From: Deltaproteobacteria bacterium
Lineage (GTDB): Bacteria > Desulfobacterota > Syntrophobacteria > Syntrophobacterales > Thermodesulforhabdaceae
Assembly: GCA_019309115.1 (NCBI GenBank)
Contig: JAFDGW010000017.1
Location: forward strand, 18,884-82,883
Length of the DNA: 64,000 bases
Direction: 5' to 3'
The translations under genes were made by a program, and so were the position numbers. Shown here one piece after another: positions 8,311 to 16,980 of the stretch. Under the pieces are notes generated by a model. That model had not been told where the DNA came from. It saw only the letters and a program-made list of their open reading frames with translations, and did no database searches. Position 1 is the first letter of the stretch. Each line of letters begins with the position of its first letter.

Positions 8311-9130
8311 TTCGCCCAGCCTCCAGGAGGGTTTTTAGTGTTAGCGCAGGGTCTTCACTTTTGACCAGATGTTCACCAATGAGGAATGCCCTGACACCTG
8401 TTTTCATTATTCTTCGAATATCATCCGGTCCCGTTATTCCGCTTTCGCACACGACAACATGCTTATCCATGTCAATGTACCCTGCTAAATCTTCGGTTCG
8501 CGTAAGGGATACCTCGAATGTGTCCAGATCCCGGTTGTTTATTCCTATCACGCTGCATTGAGCTTCCAGGGCATGATCCAGTTCTCTTTTGTTGTGCACT
8601 TCAACGAGGGTACTCATTCCAAGGGAGTGGGCAGTTTCAACGAAATCAAAGAGTTGATCCGGTTCTAGTATGCGCACAATGAGGAGCACAGCGTCGCTCC
8701 CCATCACTTTTGACTGAAAGATCTGGTATGGATCGAGAATAAAATCCTTTCTAAGAACGGGCAAAAAGGTGGAAGCTTTTACCTTTTCGAAGTCATTTTC
8801 AGCGGCGAAGAAGAAGTTTTTTTCCGTTATTACAGATATTGCCGCAGCGCCAGCTTTCTCGTAAATACGCGCTTGTTTTTCCGGGTTAAGATCTGGAGAA
8901 AAAAGACCTTTGGACGGTGAACCTCGCTTTATTTCTGCAATGATTCTTGGAGTGGTGCCTTCGGCCAGCGCATCTCTGAAATGAAACCTTCCATCCCATT
9001 CCTTTGCCCTCTCTTCTGCCAACCGGCGAATCGCCTGAAAAGACACCCTCTTTCGCTCTACCTGCAATTCATTCAATTTTGCTTCAATTATGGGTCTCAA
9101 CTGACCCGGTATTTTACCACGTTTGTCCAT
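8297..9130 (-). CDS. trpC: Indole-3-glycerol phosphate synthase
   Basis: TrpC closes the indole ring by decarboxylating CdRP. The conserved IIAEIKRGSPSKG block holds the substrate-binding lysine, VLRKDFI supplies the general acid lysine, and IGINNRDL and VVCESGI are the C-terminal barrel motifs. ATG 9130 is chosen because AGGAG lies 7 bases upstream; it gives 277 residues, close to the usual 255-275, whereas the longer frame to 9205 reads into trpD. It starts 13 bp after trpD and overlaps trpF by 14 bp. TrpC and TrpF are separate proteins, unlike the enterobacterial fusion. Confidence 0.96.
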   Translation of the reverse strand: MDKRGKIPGQLRPIIEAKLNELQVERKRVSFQAIRRLAEERAKEWDGRFHFRDALAEGTTPRIIAEIKRGSPSKGLFSPDLNPEKQARIYEKAGAAAISVITEKNFFFAAENDFEKVKASTFLPVLRKDFILDPYQIFQSKVMGSDAVLLIVRILEPDQLFDFVETAHSLGMSTLVEVHNKRELDHALEAQCSVIGINNRDLDTFEVSLTRTEDLAGYIDMDKHVVVCESGITGPDDIRRIMKTGVRAFLIGEHLVKSEDPALTLKTLLEAGRNGGK

Positions 9131-9143
9131 GCACCTGCTCCTT

Positions 9144-10163
9144 TCAAACAGCCGATCGCGTGAAGTCGATAAGCGCTTCCAGTTTTTGCAATGCTGCCCC
9201 GCCATCTATGCTTTTTCGCGCCAACTCTATGCCTTCCTTTATGTTTTCCACTTTCCCCGCGGCGACCAGAGCTGCAGCGCTGTTTATGAGCACAACGTTT
9301 CGCTTTGGGCCTTGCTCTTTGCCTCCCAGCACAGCCTTCAATATTGCCGCGTTGACCTCCGGATCGCCTCCTTTCATTTCGTCCTCCGAAGCTGTTTCCC
9401 CGAAGTACTGCTCGGGATAGAAGTCATAGGTTTTAACGCCCGTTGAGTTCACTTCGGAAATGCGTGTAGGAGCGCAGACGGAGATTTCATCGAGGCCGTC
9501 ATGTCCGTGAACCACAAAAGCCCTTTTCACACCCAAGAGTCTCAGGGCTTCGGCGAACATTTCCGTCAATTCCGGTGCGAAAACTCCCAGCACCTGACAG
9601 TTGGCTCCTGCCGGGTTGGTGAGTGGTCCAAGCATGTTAAAGATGGTACGGATGCCCAACTCCTTCCTCGGGCCGGCCACGTGTTTCATGGCAGTGTGAT
9701 ACATGGGGGCAAAAAGAAAGCCGATGCCGATCTCATGTACCGCCTCTTCAACTACTTCCGGATGCACGTCTATTCTAATGCCAAGTGCTTCAAGAACGTC
9801 CGCACTACCACACCTGCTCGATACTGACCTATTTCCGTGCTTTGCAACGGTAACCCCTGCCCCGGCAACTACGAAAGCAGACGTAGTGGATATATTGAAG
9901 GTTTCAGCTCCATCTCCACCGGTTCCACAGGTGTCAACTACTACTGGAGCCGTCACCTGAATCTTGCGGGCCAGTCGGCGCATGGTGCGAGCTGCCGCTG
10001 CAAGCTCTTCAAATGTTTCGCCTTTGGTGGCCAGTGCCGCGAGGAAAGCTCCAGCCTGTGCGGGTGTGAGGTTTCCCGCAAAGAGTTCTTCCATCACGGC
10101 TGTCATCTCATCCTCTGACAGGTTTTCACCAGCCGTAAGACGGCTAAGCACATCTCTGATCAT
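9144..10163 (-). CDS. trpD: Anthranilate phosphoribosyltransferase
   Basis: TrpD attaches a phosphoribosyl group from PRPP to anthranilate. The PRPP loop DTCGTGGDG near residues 78-86, the FNISTT segment, and KHGNRSVSSRCGSADVLEALG around 108-128 are all intact, and the length of 339 residues is standard. The gene overlaps the end of trpG by 20 bp, which implies translational coupling. TrpD and TrpG are separate polypeptides here. Confidence 0.97.
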   Translation of the reverse strand: MIRDVLSRLTAGENLSEDEMTAVMEELFAGNLTPAQAGAFLAALATKGETFEELAAAARTMRRLARKIQVTAPVVVDTCGTGGDGAETFNISTTSAFVVAGAGVTVAKHGNRSVSSRCGSADVLEALGIRIDVHPEVVEEAVHEIGIGFLFAPMYHTAMKHVAGPRKELGIRTIFNMLGPLTNPAGANCQVLGVFAPELTEMFAEALRLLGVKRAFVVHGHDGLDEISVCAPTRISEVNSTGVKTYDFYPEQYFGETASEDEMKGGDPEVNAAILKAVLGGKEQGPKRNVVLINSAAALVAAGKVENIKEGIELARKSIDGGAALQKLEALIDFTRSAV

Positions 10164-10743
10164 TTTCCTTCCTCCTTTCCATCAAGCTTATGAAATTTCT
10201 GAGAATTCTCTTGCCCACCGGTGTTCCAATAGACTCTGGGTGAAATTGTATGCCTTCGGTAGGGTGGTCCTTGTGCCGTATTCCCATTATTTCGCCGTCA
10301 TCGCTTTGAGCGCTGATTTCAATACATGGCGGCACACTTTCCCTGTCAACGGCAAGTGAGTGATACCTCATTGCCGCAAATGGTCTTTTCAGTCCCGTGA
10401 AAATGGTTCTGCCATCTGCCCGTACCATGGATGTTTTACCGTGCATAATACGCTTTGCGTGCACGATTCGCGCTCCGAAAGCTCTGGCAATCGCCTGATG
10501 CCCGAGACATACTCCCAGGATTGGAATTTTCCCCGAAAACAGTCTAATAGCATCTAAGGTTATCCCGGCTCCTTCAGGCCTGCCTGGCCCGGGCGATATA
10601 ACCAGTCCTTCCGGTTCCATGGAAACCAGGTCCGCCACTGAAATCTCATCGTTTCTGATGACCTCAACAGTGCACCCCAGCTCGCCAAGGTATTGTGCGA
10701 GGTTGTAGGTGAAAGAGTCGTAATTATCTATTAACACAACCAT
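10144..10743 (-). CDS. trpG: Anthranilate synthase component II (glutamine amidotransferase)
   Basis: TrpG hydrolyses glutamine and passes ammonia to TrpE. It is a class I amidotransferase with nucleophile Cys79 in GVCLGHQ, the oxyanion segment SPGPGRPE near 50-57, and the His-Glu pair in FHPESIGT near the C-terminus. The length is normal at 199 residues. Proteins of this type may also serve folate synthesis (PabA), but the position 32 bp after trpE and before trpD argues for tryptophan. Confidence 0.95.
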   Translation of the reverse strand: MVVLIDNYDSFTYNLAQYLGELGCTVEVIRNDEISVADLVSMEPEGLVISPGPGRPEGAGITLDAIRLFSGKIPILGVCLGHQAIARAFGARIVHAKRIMHGKTSMVRADGRTIFTGLKRPFAAMRYHSLAVDRESVPPCIEISAQSDDGEIMGIRHKDHPTEGIQFHPESIGTPVGKRILRNFISLMERRKENDQRCA

Positions 10744-10775
10744 TTTCCCCTCCTAAAATACACCGCCCAAAGAAA

Positions 10776-12257
10776 TTACCCTTTCCGCCCTGTAAGCATC
10801 TTTATTGCTTGTTCCATTGCCTTTGCCTTGTGGAGTGTCTCAAGCCGTTCCCGATGAGGATCCGAGTCCGCGACTATGCCAGCTCCAGCCTGGACCGCCA
10901 CAGTGCCGTTTTCCACCACAGCGGTTCGTATGGTGATAGCCATATCGAGATTGCCTTGGAACGAAACGTAACCCACGCATCCCCCGTATGGGCCTCTAGG
11001 CCTTCTCTCCAGCTCTGCAATAATCTGCATGGCACGGACCTTGGGCGCCCCGGTCAGGGTTCCCGCGGGAAATGTGGCTCTGATGACGTCCCAGGCGTCC
11101 AGTCCCTTCCTTAAGTGTGCCTGCACGTGGGAGACCAGGTGCATTACATGCGAGTAACGTTCGATGGTCATGTATTCCGTAACCTGCACGGAACCAACTT
11201 CTGCAACGCGCCCAAGATCGTTCCTTCCCAGATCAACCAGCATTATGTGTTCGGCCCGTTCTTTTTCGTCTTTCAAGAGCTCGTTGGCCCTTTTTCTGTC
11301 TTCCTGCTCCGTAAATCCACGAGGTCTAGTGCCTGCTATAGGCCGAAGGGATACTATTCCGTTTTCGAGCCTCACCATGGTTTCCGGAGATGACCCCACA
11401 AGCGTTAACGTTCCCAGTTTACAGAAGAAAAGGTAGGGAGATGGATTTATGTATCGCTGTATCCTGTAAAGCGCCCAGGGATCAAGATTACAACCGGCCC
11501 GAAAAGGCTGAGACAGTACTATTTGAATAGCCTCTCCATCGCGTATGTACTCTTTTGCCTTCCGGACCATGTCTTCAAAATCATCTGGAGAAACTGCTGG
11601 CTGCAACAAAATTTCATTATGGGATTGCCAGTTAAACAGGATGATGTCAGGCTTCGGGGCGTTCAGAAGTTCTTCCAGGTTATCAAGCCTTCTTTGCACC
11701 TCGTCGAATGTACAGGGCGATTCCTGATAGGCTATGGAAAGAAGCGTTACGGTGTGGTTCCGATGATCGAAAATCATTGTATCGCGTGGAATTACGAACC
11801 TGGCCAGGGGATTTTCCTGAGGCAAAAGATTCGGAATAGGCTCGAAAAATGAGGCCATTTCGTAGCACATGTAACCCACAAGTCCTCCCCAGAAACGTGG
11901 AAGTCTCTGCACACTAGGAGCTACGTAACGGGACATGATTTTCCGTAGAATGCCCAGAGGATTTCCGTCGTGATGATAGATTTCCCGAGGTTTTCTGTCG
12001 GTAAAGTCTATTTCCACCCTGTTTCTAAACACCGTTACATGGGCGTATGGTGATATTCCCAGAAAACTGTACCTGCCCCATCGCTCACCCCCTTCCACAC
12101 TTTCCAGAAGAAATATGCCTTCCTGTTCCTTTATTTTTCCAAGCACTGAAACGGGGCTTTCCAGATCGTAAAGCACCGTTCGAAAGCAGGGAATAACGCT
12201 ATAACTGTTTGATAATTCAGAAAATAAACTTCTGTCTGGAAATCCGCTTATAAGCAT
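10776..12257 (-). CDS. trpE: Anthranilate synthase component I
   Basis: TrpE converts chorismate and ammonia to anthranilate. The tryptophan feedback site LLES is present in IFLLESVEGGERWGRYSFLG near residue 50, so the enzyme should be inhibited by tryptophan. The chorismate-binding domain shows SPETMVRLENG, RPIAGTRPRG and GTLTGAPKVRAM, and the C-terminal VQAGAGIVADSDP block is complete. Its 493 residues are normal. The start overlaps the aroF stop by 10 bp. The first step is thus under double control, allosteric and by attenuation. Confidence 0.97.
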   Translation of the reverse strand: MLISGFPDRSLFSELSNSYSVIPCFRTVLYDLESPVSVLGKIKEQEGIFLLESVEGGERWGRYSFLGISPYAHVTVFRNRVEIDFTDRKPREIYHHDGNPLGILRKIMSRYVAPSVQRLPRFWGGLVGYMCYEMASFFEPIPNLLPQENPLARFVIPRDTMIFDHRNHTVTLLSIAYQESPCTFDEVQRRLDNLEELLNAPKPDIILFNWQSHNEILLQPAVSPDDFEDMVRKAKEYIRDGEAIQIVLSQPFRAGCNLDPWALYRIQRYINPSPYLFFCKLGTLTLVGSSPETMVRLENGIVSLRPIAGTRPRGFTEQEDRKRANELLKDEKERAEHIMLVDLGRNDLGRVAEVGSVQVTEYMTIERYSHVMHLVSHVQAHLRKGLDAWDVIRATFPAGTLTGAPKVRAMQIIAELERRPRGPYGGCVGYVSFQGNLDMAITIRTAVVENGTVAVQAGAGIVADSDPHRERLETLHKAKAMEQAIKMLTGRKG

Positions 12258-13273
12258 TTTCCAAGCTCCTTCACGATATTTGCTATGTGTTTCACTTCGT
12301 AAGCGAGTTGGCCAAATTCTTCGGGCGTAATGGACTGTTGCCCGTCACTCAGGGCCTTTTCCGGTTTAGAGTGAACTTCCACCATTATGCCGTTGGCTCC
12401 GACTGCACATGCAGCTTTGCTGAGGGGAATTACCTGCTCGCGTCTGCCCGATGCGTGACTCGGATCCACGATAACCGGTAAATGAGTCTCCTGCAGGAGG
12501 AACAGAACGGCTGACAGATCAAGTGTATTTCTACTGTGGTTGCAAAAGGTTCGAATACCTCGTTCGCAAAGTATTACCTTTGGGTTTCCTTCATTTACTA
12601 TGTATTCTGCTGACATGAGCCATTCTTCGACGGTTGCCGCCATGCCTCTTTTGAGAATAACTGGTTTGGTCGAACGCCCGGCACGCCTCAGGAGCGAAAA
12701 ATTCTGCATATTTCGTGTGCCTATCTGAACAATATCGCAGTATTCTTCGACGATGTCATAAACGGTGTGGTCAATAGCTTCTGAGACAATAGGTAGGCCG
12801 ACTTTTTCGCGAACCCTAGCGAGTATCTTCAGCCCTTTTTCTCCTAGCCCTTGGAAAGAATATGGTGAGGTTCGAGGTTTGTAAGCTCCGCCACGAAACA
12901 TGTGAGCACCTGCGGCTCGAACCTTTTCTGCAATATCCAGCGTTAGCGCTTCATCTTCAACGGCACAGGGACCGGCGATTATTGCAAATGTGTCGTCACC
13001 AATTTTGATGTCTTCTGAAATGGGTATAACGCTGCTTTCGGATTGAAATTCTCTGCTTACCAGTTTGTAAGGCCTGGTAACAGGAATCGCCTCTTTTACA
13101 CCAGGCATGGCAATAAAAGGAGATGGATCAAGGGCGCCTTCGTTCCCGACTATTCCTATGGCTGTTCTGTCGCTGCCTGGGACCGGGCGAGCTTCGTAAC
13201 CGAGTTCATGAATCCTGGCTACGACCTGTTCGATTTGGTCGTCGGTGGCATCGTTTTTCATGACCACTAACAT
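12248..13273 (-). CDS. aroF: 3-deoxy-7-phosphoheptulonate (DAHP) synthase, type I-beta
   Basis: This enzyme condenses phosphoenolpyruvate with erythrose-4-phosphate, the first step of the shikimate pathway. Residues 1-75 form a small ferredoxin/ACT-like regulatory domain (MLVVMKNDATDDQIEQV), as in the Thermotoga-type enzyme. The catalytic barrel has IAGPCAVED, FRGGAYKPRTSPYSFQG, ILKRGM and LCERGIRTF. It is the first structural gene of the trp operon, behind the attenuator, so supply of the common precursor here follows tryptophan starvation. AGGAGAGGG precedes the ATG. Confidence 0.95.
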   Translation of the reverse strand: MLVVMKNDATDDQIEQVVARIHELGYEARPVPGSDRTAIGIVGNEGALDPSPFIAMPGVKEAIPVTRPYKLVSREFQSESSVIPISEDIKIGDDTFAIIAGPCAVEDEALTLDIAEKVRAAGAHMFRGGAYKPRTSPYSFQGLGEKGLKILARVREKVGLPIVSEAIDHTVYDIVEEYCDIVQIGTRNMQNFSLLRRAGRSTKPVILKRGMAATVEEWLMSAEYIVNEGNPKVILCERGIRTFCNHSRNTLDLSAVLFLLQETHLPVIVDPSHASGRREQVIPLSKAACAVGANGIMVEVHSKPEKALSDGQQSITPEEFGQLAYEVKHIANIVKELGKCL

Positions 13274-13310
13274 TTTTTCCCTCTCCTATACCCGAATGTT
13301 TCATAAAAGC

Positions 13311-13344
13311 AAAAAGGCCGTGGACTTATGCCCACGGCCTTTGC
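13311..13344 (-). terminator. Second hairpin of the trp leader, terminator-like
   Basis: On the minus strand the arms AAGGCCGTGG and CCACGGCCTT pair perfectly around an 8-base loop, and the second arm runs into TTTTTG then CTTTTATG. It lies about 40 bp before the aroF ATG and shares its GGCCGTGG arm with the first attenuator hairpin, so the two could exchange partners. Confidence 0.8.
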
Positions 13345-13352
13345 ATGCAAAC

Positions 13353-13388
13353 AAAAAAGCCGTGGGAACCTGCCTGGGCTCCCACGGC
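13353..13388 (-). terminator. trp attenuator hairpin (terminator)
   Basis: On the minus strand GCCGTGGGA (13388-13380) pairs with TCCCACGGC (13367-13359) and is followed by six Ts (13358-13353), the shape of an intrinsic terminator. Its rising arm, together with the adjacent GCCC, is complementary over ten bases to a segment within the leader-peptide gene, so terminator and antiterminator exclude each other. Confidence 0.9.
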
Positions 13389-13435
13389 CTTTAGTTTTTT
13401 ATCTACTGGAGGCTAATCACAGCCAGTGGGAGCCC
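13376..13435 (-). promoter_or_regulatory. Antiterminator pairing segments of the trp leader RNA
   Basis: On the minus strand GGGCTCCCAC (13435-13426, within the leader-peptide codons just after the main Trp cluster) is exactly complementary to GTGGGAGCCC (13385-13376), which contains part of the terminator's first arm. A competing small hairpin, CTGG with CCAG around the leader stop codon (about 13401-13425), could form when the ribosome is absent. Stalling at the Trp cluster would leave the first segment free to block the terminator; translation to the stop would cover it and allow termination. This is inferred from base complementarity only. Confidence 0.8.
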
Positions 13436-13503
13436 CCTTTCCAGGCCCACCACCAGCACCAGTTTCTCATTGGCTTTGTGGGATTAAAATTTTCAAACTT
13501 CAT
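13417..13503 (-). CDS. trpL: trp operon leader peptide with six Trp codons
   Basis: ATG 13503 opens a 28-codon frame ending in TGA 13419-13417, with AGGAAAG eleven bases or fewer upstream as ribosome site. It starts MKFENFNPTKPM, then RNWCWWWAWKGG and ends SHWL. Six of 28 codons are TGG, five of them within seven codons (15-21), far beyond chance. It stands immediately before two terminator hairpins and the aroF-trpEGDCFBA operon. In ribosome-mediated attenuation such peptides sense charged tRNA-Trp: with enough tryptophan the ribosome finishes and the terminator forms. No function of the peptide product itself is expected. Confidence 0.93.
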   Translation of the reverse strand: MKFENFNPTKPMRNWCWWWAWKGGSHWL

Positions 13504-13677
13504 TTTTGCTTTCCTGTTTGTCTCGTGTTTGTTTCAAAGCAATCAAAAATAAACCATACCAACAGAGGCTTTGCAAGCATTTTATTGAGGGTGTTTCAAA
13601 AAACGGTGCATGTTTCCGCCATCACTGCCCGACGCAAAGAAGCACCCCCCAAAAGGTTACCGTTGCCTTTTTCCTAC

Positions 13678-16413
13678 TCACAGCTTCCTATTTCTGCTCA
13701 GATGAACATCCACTTCAATGAGCTGTGGAGTCAGACGTAACGGCTTATGTTGCCTGACACCATCGGAGACAAGCCCCTTGCTCAACCTCGTGGCACTGAA
13801 TTTCTCCCAACCGGAGCAATCGTCATCGTAACAAAATCTCCACCTTCCATGCATTTCGGATTTTCCAAGGGATGTAACTTCGTATTCGTAGTTAATTCCC
13901 TGCTCCGTAAACTCGATTCGGTACAATAGACTCTTGCCATCGCCGATGGTGGCATTTACAAGCGTGCCAGTTCCCCATGTTCCGCTATAGCTAATACCAT
14001 CGGCATTACGATTTAGAACCAGCAGTCTGTCGGAACCATAAGTATAGGATTCTCCTTGATACTCTTCCGACACAAGCCAGGTTCCTTCCAGAGTGTATAT
14101 ATTAACCTGAACCTGCTGGACTTCCCTTGTAGAGTTTATGGAACTTCCGACCCTGACATTAACAAAAAGCTGTCCGTAAAGCCCTGCAAGCTGCATGGGA
14201 CCAAAGTCGGCTTCAGGAATAGGGCCGACGCTGAAGAATGGGTCAAGAGAATTAACATCAGGGTTCAGAACACCGTTAGAGTAAACCAGCATAAACTGTT
14301 CGGGAACGACCGGTGTGTAGGCATAAACCTTACCTGGAGCCTTGGCCGGTGCGCTTAGCAGAACGTAAACCTTTTCGCTGGCACTGCAATAGGGGAGGCC
14401 ATATCCGCTGGCGTTTCCTCCCGTGAATGGATCTATCCAGGTGCCTCCGGCGGTTAGACATGCTTCCTCACTGGAATAAGTGGTTACGTCATCTACATGC
14501 AAAAGCATGTGTAGCCAGTTAGCTTCGGTGGCCTCGACAAGAACAAAGCCCGGAGTCATTTGCAAAAGTCTTGGTGGATTGACCGGTAGAGATATCGGCT
14601 CTCCATGTCTTCGGATTTCCACCGTAACAGGTATTTCACGATAAAATTCGGTTCCCCTGTCAATTACCTGTATGGTGCCTTCGTATCTTCCAGGGCCGTA
14701 CGCCCACAATAATGTTGCGTCAGGCGTCACCTCAAAGATGCCCTCCGATTCGTTCGTGGAAAGGCATTCGGGGCATTCCGAATCTCCGTTAACAAGAGTA
14801 ATACTTAGCCATGGCACGTTGTAGTTCAGAGAAAATCCGTAAGGCCCTGCGTACACATGGAGAACCTGAGTGGTGAAATCAGGAAGTGTATAATCTTCCG
14901 GCACATCTTCAGGAAGCTCCACACTCCAGAAGAGATACGATGGAAAAACACTCAGTTCGTTGGGGGCTTCGATTACCAGCCTGATCGTCAGAGTAGCTTC
15001 TGCATCTTCTGAGTTTTCTGTGGGAAGATTACTTCTAAAAGTAATAACACCGGCGTTGAATTCACACTCATCTGAGTTGCAATATTTACCGGCCGGGAGT
15101 GCCGACGGATCCACTGTTACAGTCACCGATGTCTTTCCAACTCCTGTCGAAGGGGATATTGTAATCCACGGTTCCGTAACCTCGGCACTCCATTTAAAGT
15201 CGTCCCTCGTGTAATTAGCATTGGCAACTTCTACGGTGAAGCTTCTTTGAATCAGATTAGCTCTTGTAAAGTACAGTGTAACCGAGCTTGGGGTTACCGT
15301 GAGTTTATCACGAATGGCGTGAATTACGGTAACGGTGACCGTAACAACAGCTTCGGTGTTGGTTATATCTCCTGTTTCTTTGATAACAACTTCCCCTGTG
15401 TAAACACCATCTTCCGGGAAAAACTCGTTGGAAACTGTGACTTTAAGCGTAAAGGAGCAAGGAAGTTGAGTAGCTTGACCCTCCTCGACGCCCTCAACTG
15501 ATAACCAGGGTTGACTTGTGGAAATTACGGCGCTATCCCCACCGTCAACACTAATATTAAACGAATAGTCTCTGCTTTCCTGACCAGGGTAAAGGTAAGC
15601 TGTGAAAGAAATCTCGCTGGGACTTACCTCTAAGGCTCTCGTTCTTCCGGTGACACGCACAGTGACCGTAACAGTAGCTTCATTGGCTTCCTCGTTGTTT
15701 ATGTTTCCTACTTCCCTAATAGTGAGCTTTCCTGTGTAAACTTTATCTTCCAGAAAAAACTCCTTGGAAACTGTGACCTTAAGGGTAAGAGAACAAGGAA
15801 TTTGAATAGGCTGCCCTTCATCAACACCTTCAACTGATAACCAGGATTGATCAGTAGAGACTATAACATTGCTTCCTTCAGTACCAGTAACACTAACGTT
15901 AAATAAGTAATCTTTGCTTTCCTGACCAGGATACAGGTAAGCTGTGAAAGAAATCTCGCTGGGGTCTACTTCTAAAGCCTCTCCTCTTCCTGTAACATTC
16001 ACAGTAATCGTAACAGTAGCTTCGTTGTCTTCATCTTCTCTGATAGTAAGCCTTCCTGTGTAAACCCCATCTTCTGGGAAAAATTCCTCGGAGACTATTA
16101 CATTTAGGGTGAAGAATTGGGGAATATTAATGACTCGTGTACCATCGGTACTGATTGTAAAATCACCTCCGAGTGATAACCAAGCCTCATCAGTGTAAAC
16201 CACGGCTCTATTTTCCCCTTCCTCATCGCTGGTAACACTGATATTAAACGAATAAGTTCTACTCTCCTGGCCGGGATACAAATAGGCCGTGAAGGAAATC
16301 TCACTGGGGTTTACTTCTAAAGTTGCCGTTGCCTTTCCAGCAGCAACAAACACTGTTGCAAGGCAAACTATCAATCCCAGACCAACAACCGACAGCTTGT
16401 TCCTGGGTTTCAT
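13678..16413 (-). CDS. Secreted protein with tandem BACON/Ig-like repeats
   Basis: The 911-residue product has an N-terminal signal peptide (hydrophobic stretch about residues 8-25, likely cleaved before residue 31). Three closely related modules of about 110 residues follow, each starting with LEV.PSEISFTAYLYPGQES (residues 32, 147 and 261) and containing a WLS motif and VYTG strand. Two diverged modules follow (about 375-485 and 485-600). This is the BACON-type beta-sandwich pattern, which in other proteins binds carbohydrate or mucin or spaces domains. The C-terminal 300 residues include a Cys-containing region and a lipocalin-like beta-rich end, with no catalytic motif recognised. It is probably exported to the periplasm or surface; the function is unknown. 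Confidence 0.75.
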   Translation of the reverse strand: MKPRNKLSVVGLGLIVCLATVFVAAGKATATLEVNPSEISFTAYLYPGQESRTYSFNISVTSDEEGENRAVVYTDEAWLSLGGDFTISTDGTRVINIPQFFTLNVIVSEEFFPEDGVYTGRLTIREDEDNEATVTITVNVTGRGEALEVDPSEISFTAYLYPGQESKDYLFNVSVTGTEGSNVIVSTDQSWLSVEGVDEGQPIQIPCSLTLKVTVSKEFFLEDKVYTGKLTIREVGNINNEEANEATVTVTVRVTGRTRALEVSPSEISFTAYLYPGQESRDYSFNISVDGGDSAVISTSQPWLSVEGVEEGQATQLPCSFTLKVTVSNEFFPEDGVYTGEVVIKETGDITNTEAVVTVTVTVIHAIRDKLTVTPSSVTLYFTRANLIQRSFTVEVANANYTRDDFKWSAEVTEPWITISPSTGVGKTSVTVTVDPSALPAGKYCNSDECEFNAGVITFRSNLPTENSEDAEATLTIRLVIEAPNELSVFPSYLFWSVELPEDVPEDYTLPDFTTQVLHVYAGPYGFSLNYNVPWLSITLVNGDSECPECLSTNESEGIFEVTPDATLLWAYGPGRYEGTIQVIDRGTEFYREIPVTVEIRRHGEPISLPVNPPRLLQMTPGFVLVEATEANWLHMLLHVDDVTTYSSEEACLTAGGTWIDPFTGGNASGYGLPYCSASEKVYVLLSAPAKAPGKVYAYTPVVPEQFMLVYSNGVLNPDVNSLDPFFSVGPIPEADFGPMQLAGLYGQLFVNVRVGSSINSTREVQQVQVNIYTLEGTWLVSEEYQGESYTYGSDRLLVLNRNADGISYSGTWGTGTLVNATIGDGKSLLYRIEFTEQGINYEYEVTSLGKSEMHGRWRFCYDDDCSGWEKFSATRLSKGLVSDGVRQHKPLRLTPQLIEVDVHLSRNRKL
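15304..16320 (-). repeat. Three tandem coding repeats of the BACON-type module
   Basis: Modules begin at residues 32, 147 and 261 of the host protein. They also resemble one another at DNA level; for example, the segments encoding FTAYLYPGQES around 15570-15620, 15920-15970 and 16265-16310 are nearly identical. Such identity suggests recent duplication or gene conversion, and the copy number could vary between strains. Confidence 0.8.
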
Positions 16414-16438
16414 AGGGATTCCTCCCTTTGCTCATTCA

Positions 16439-16729
16439 TTACACTTCAAAATCGGTAGTTATTACATTCAAAGTTATTTCTTTAACAAGCTGTAGTACCT
16501 TCACATGCTCAGGATGTTTTTGATACCGTTCAAGGGCAGCAAGGTCGTCAAAGCTGGAGCTGAGGCCGAAGTCATAAGAGCGTTCAGAGCGAACGATGTC
16601 TCGTCCGAATTGATATTCTCGAATCTCAGAAATCACATCAGGTAACTTGGATAACATGGCCTCGAGCCTAGAAATTTCATCTTCCGTAACGCCATCTTTA
16701 AACTTAAGGAGCACCAAATGCTTTACCAT
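16439..16729 (-). CDS. Dabb-family stress-responsive alpha/beta-barrel protein
   Basis: The 96-residue product begins MVKHLVLLKFKDGVTEDEI, with the conserved N-terminal histidine strand, and has YDFGLSSSFDDLAALERYQKHP, both marks of the Dabb ferredoxin-like domain that dimerises into a barrel. Members range from plant stress proteins to small bacterial proteins of unknown role. Its stop lies 25 bp before the BACON gene start, so the two may be co-transcribed, with no evident functional link. Confidence 0.85.
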   Translation of the reverse strand: MVKHLVLLKFKDGVTEDEISRLEAMLSKLPDVISEIREYQFGRDIVRSERSYDFGLSSSFDDLAALERYQKHPEHVKVLQLVKEITLNVITTDFEV

Positions 16730-16980
16730 TTTTAGCCCCCTGTGACTTGCTTACAATTTTTAGGTTGATACTTTCACCAGCCCCAAGATTTTTAAAAAAG
16801 CTATCACGTATGACAGCTAACGGTCAATTACAAAAAGACTCGAAGTTGAAGTATGGTATGCGTTCACCACAAAGTCCATTCTTTGCTAAGACCATTTCTT
16901 GTAGGGATAGTCCCTTACCTCCCCAATAATGGAAAAGAGCAATCCCGGGGAACTTCCCTTATGGGTCTTCTCTTCGGGTT

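Noticed and set aside
13311..13388. The two hairpins as plain terminators of the upstream BACON gene
   Set aside because: The Trp-rich leader gene and the complementary antiterminator segment lie between them and the BACON stop, so attenuation explains them better.
16730..16980. tRNA-Sec or SECIS element next to selB
   Set aside because: No long acceptor/variable arm or convincing hairpin with an in-frame UGA could be drawn from this region.
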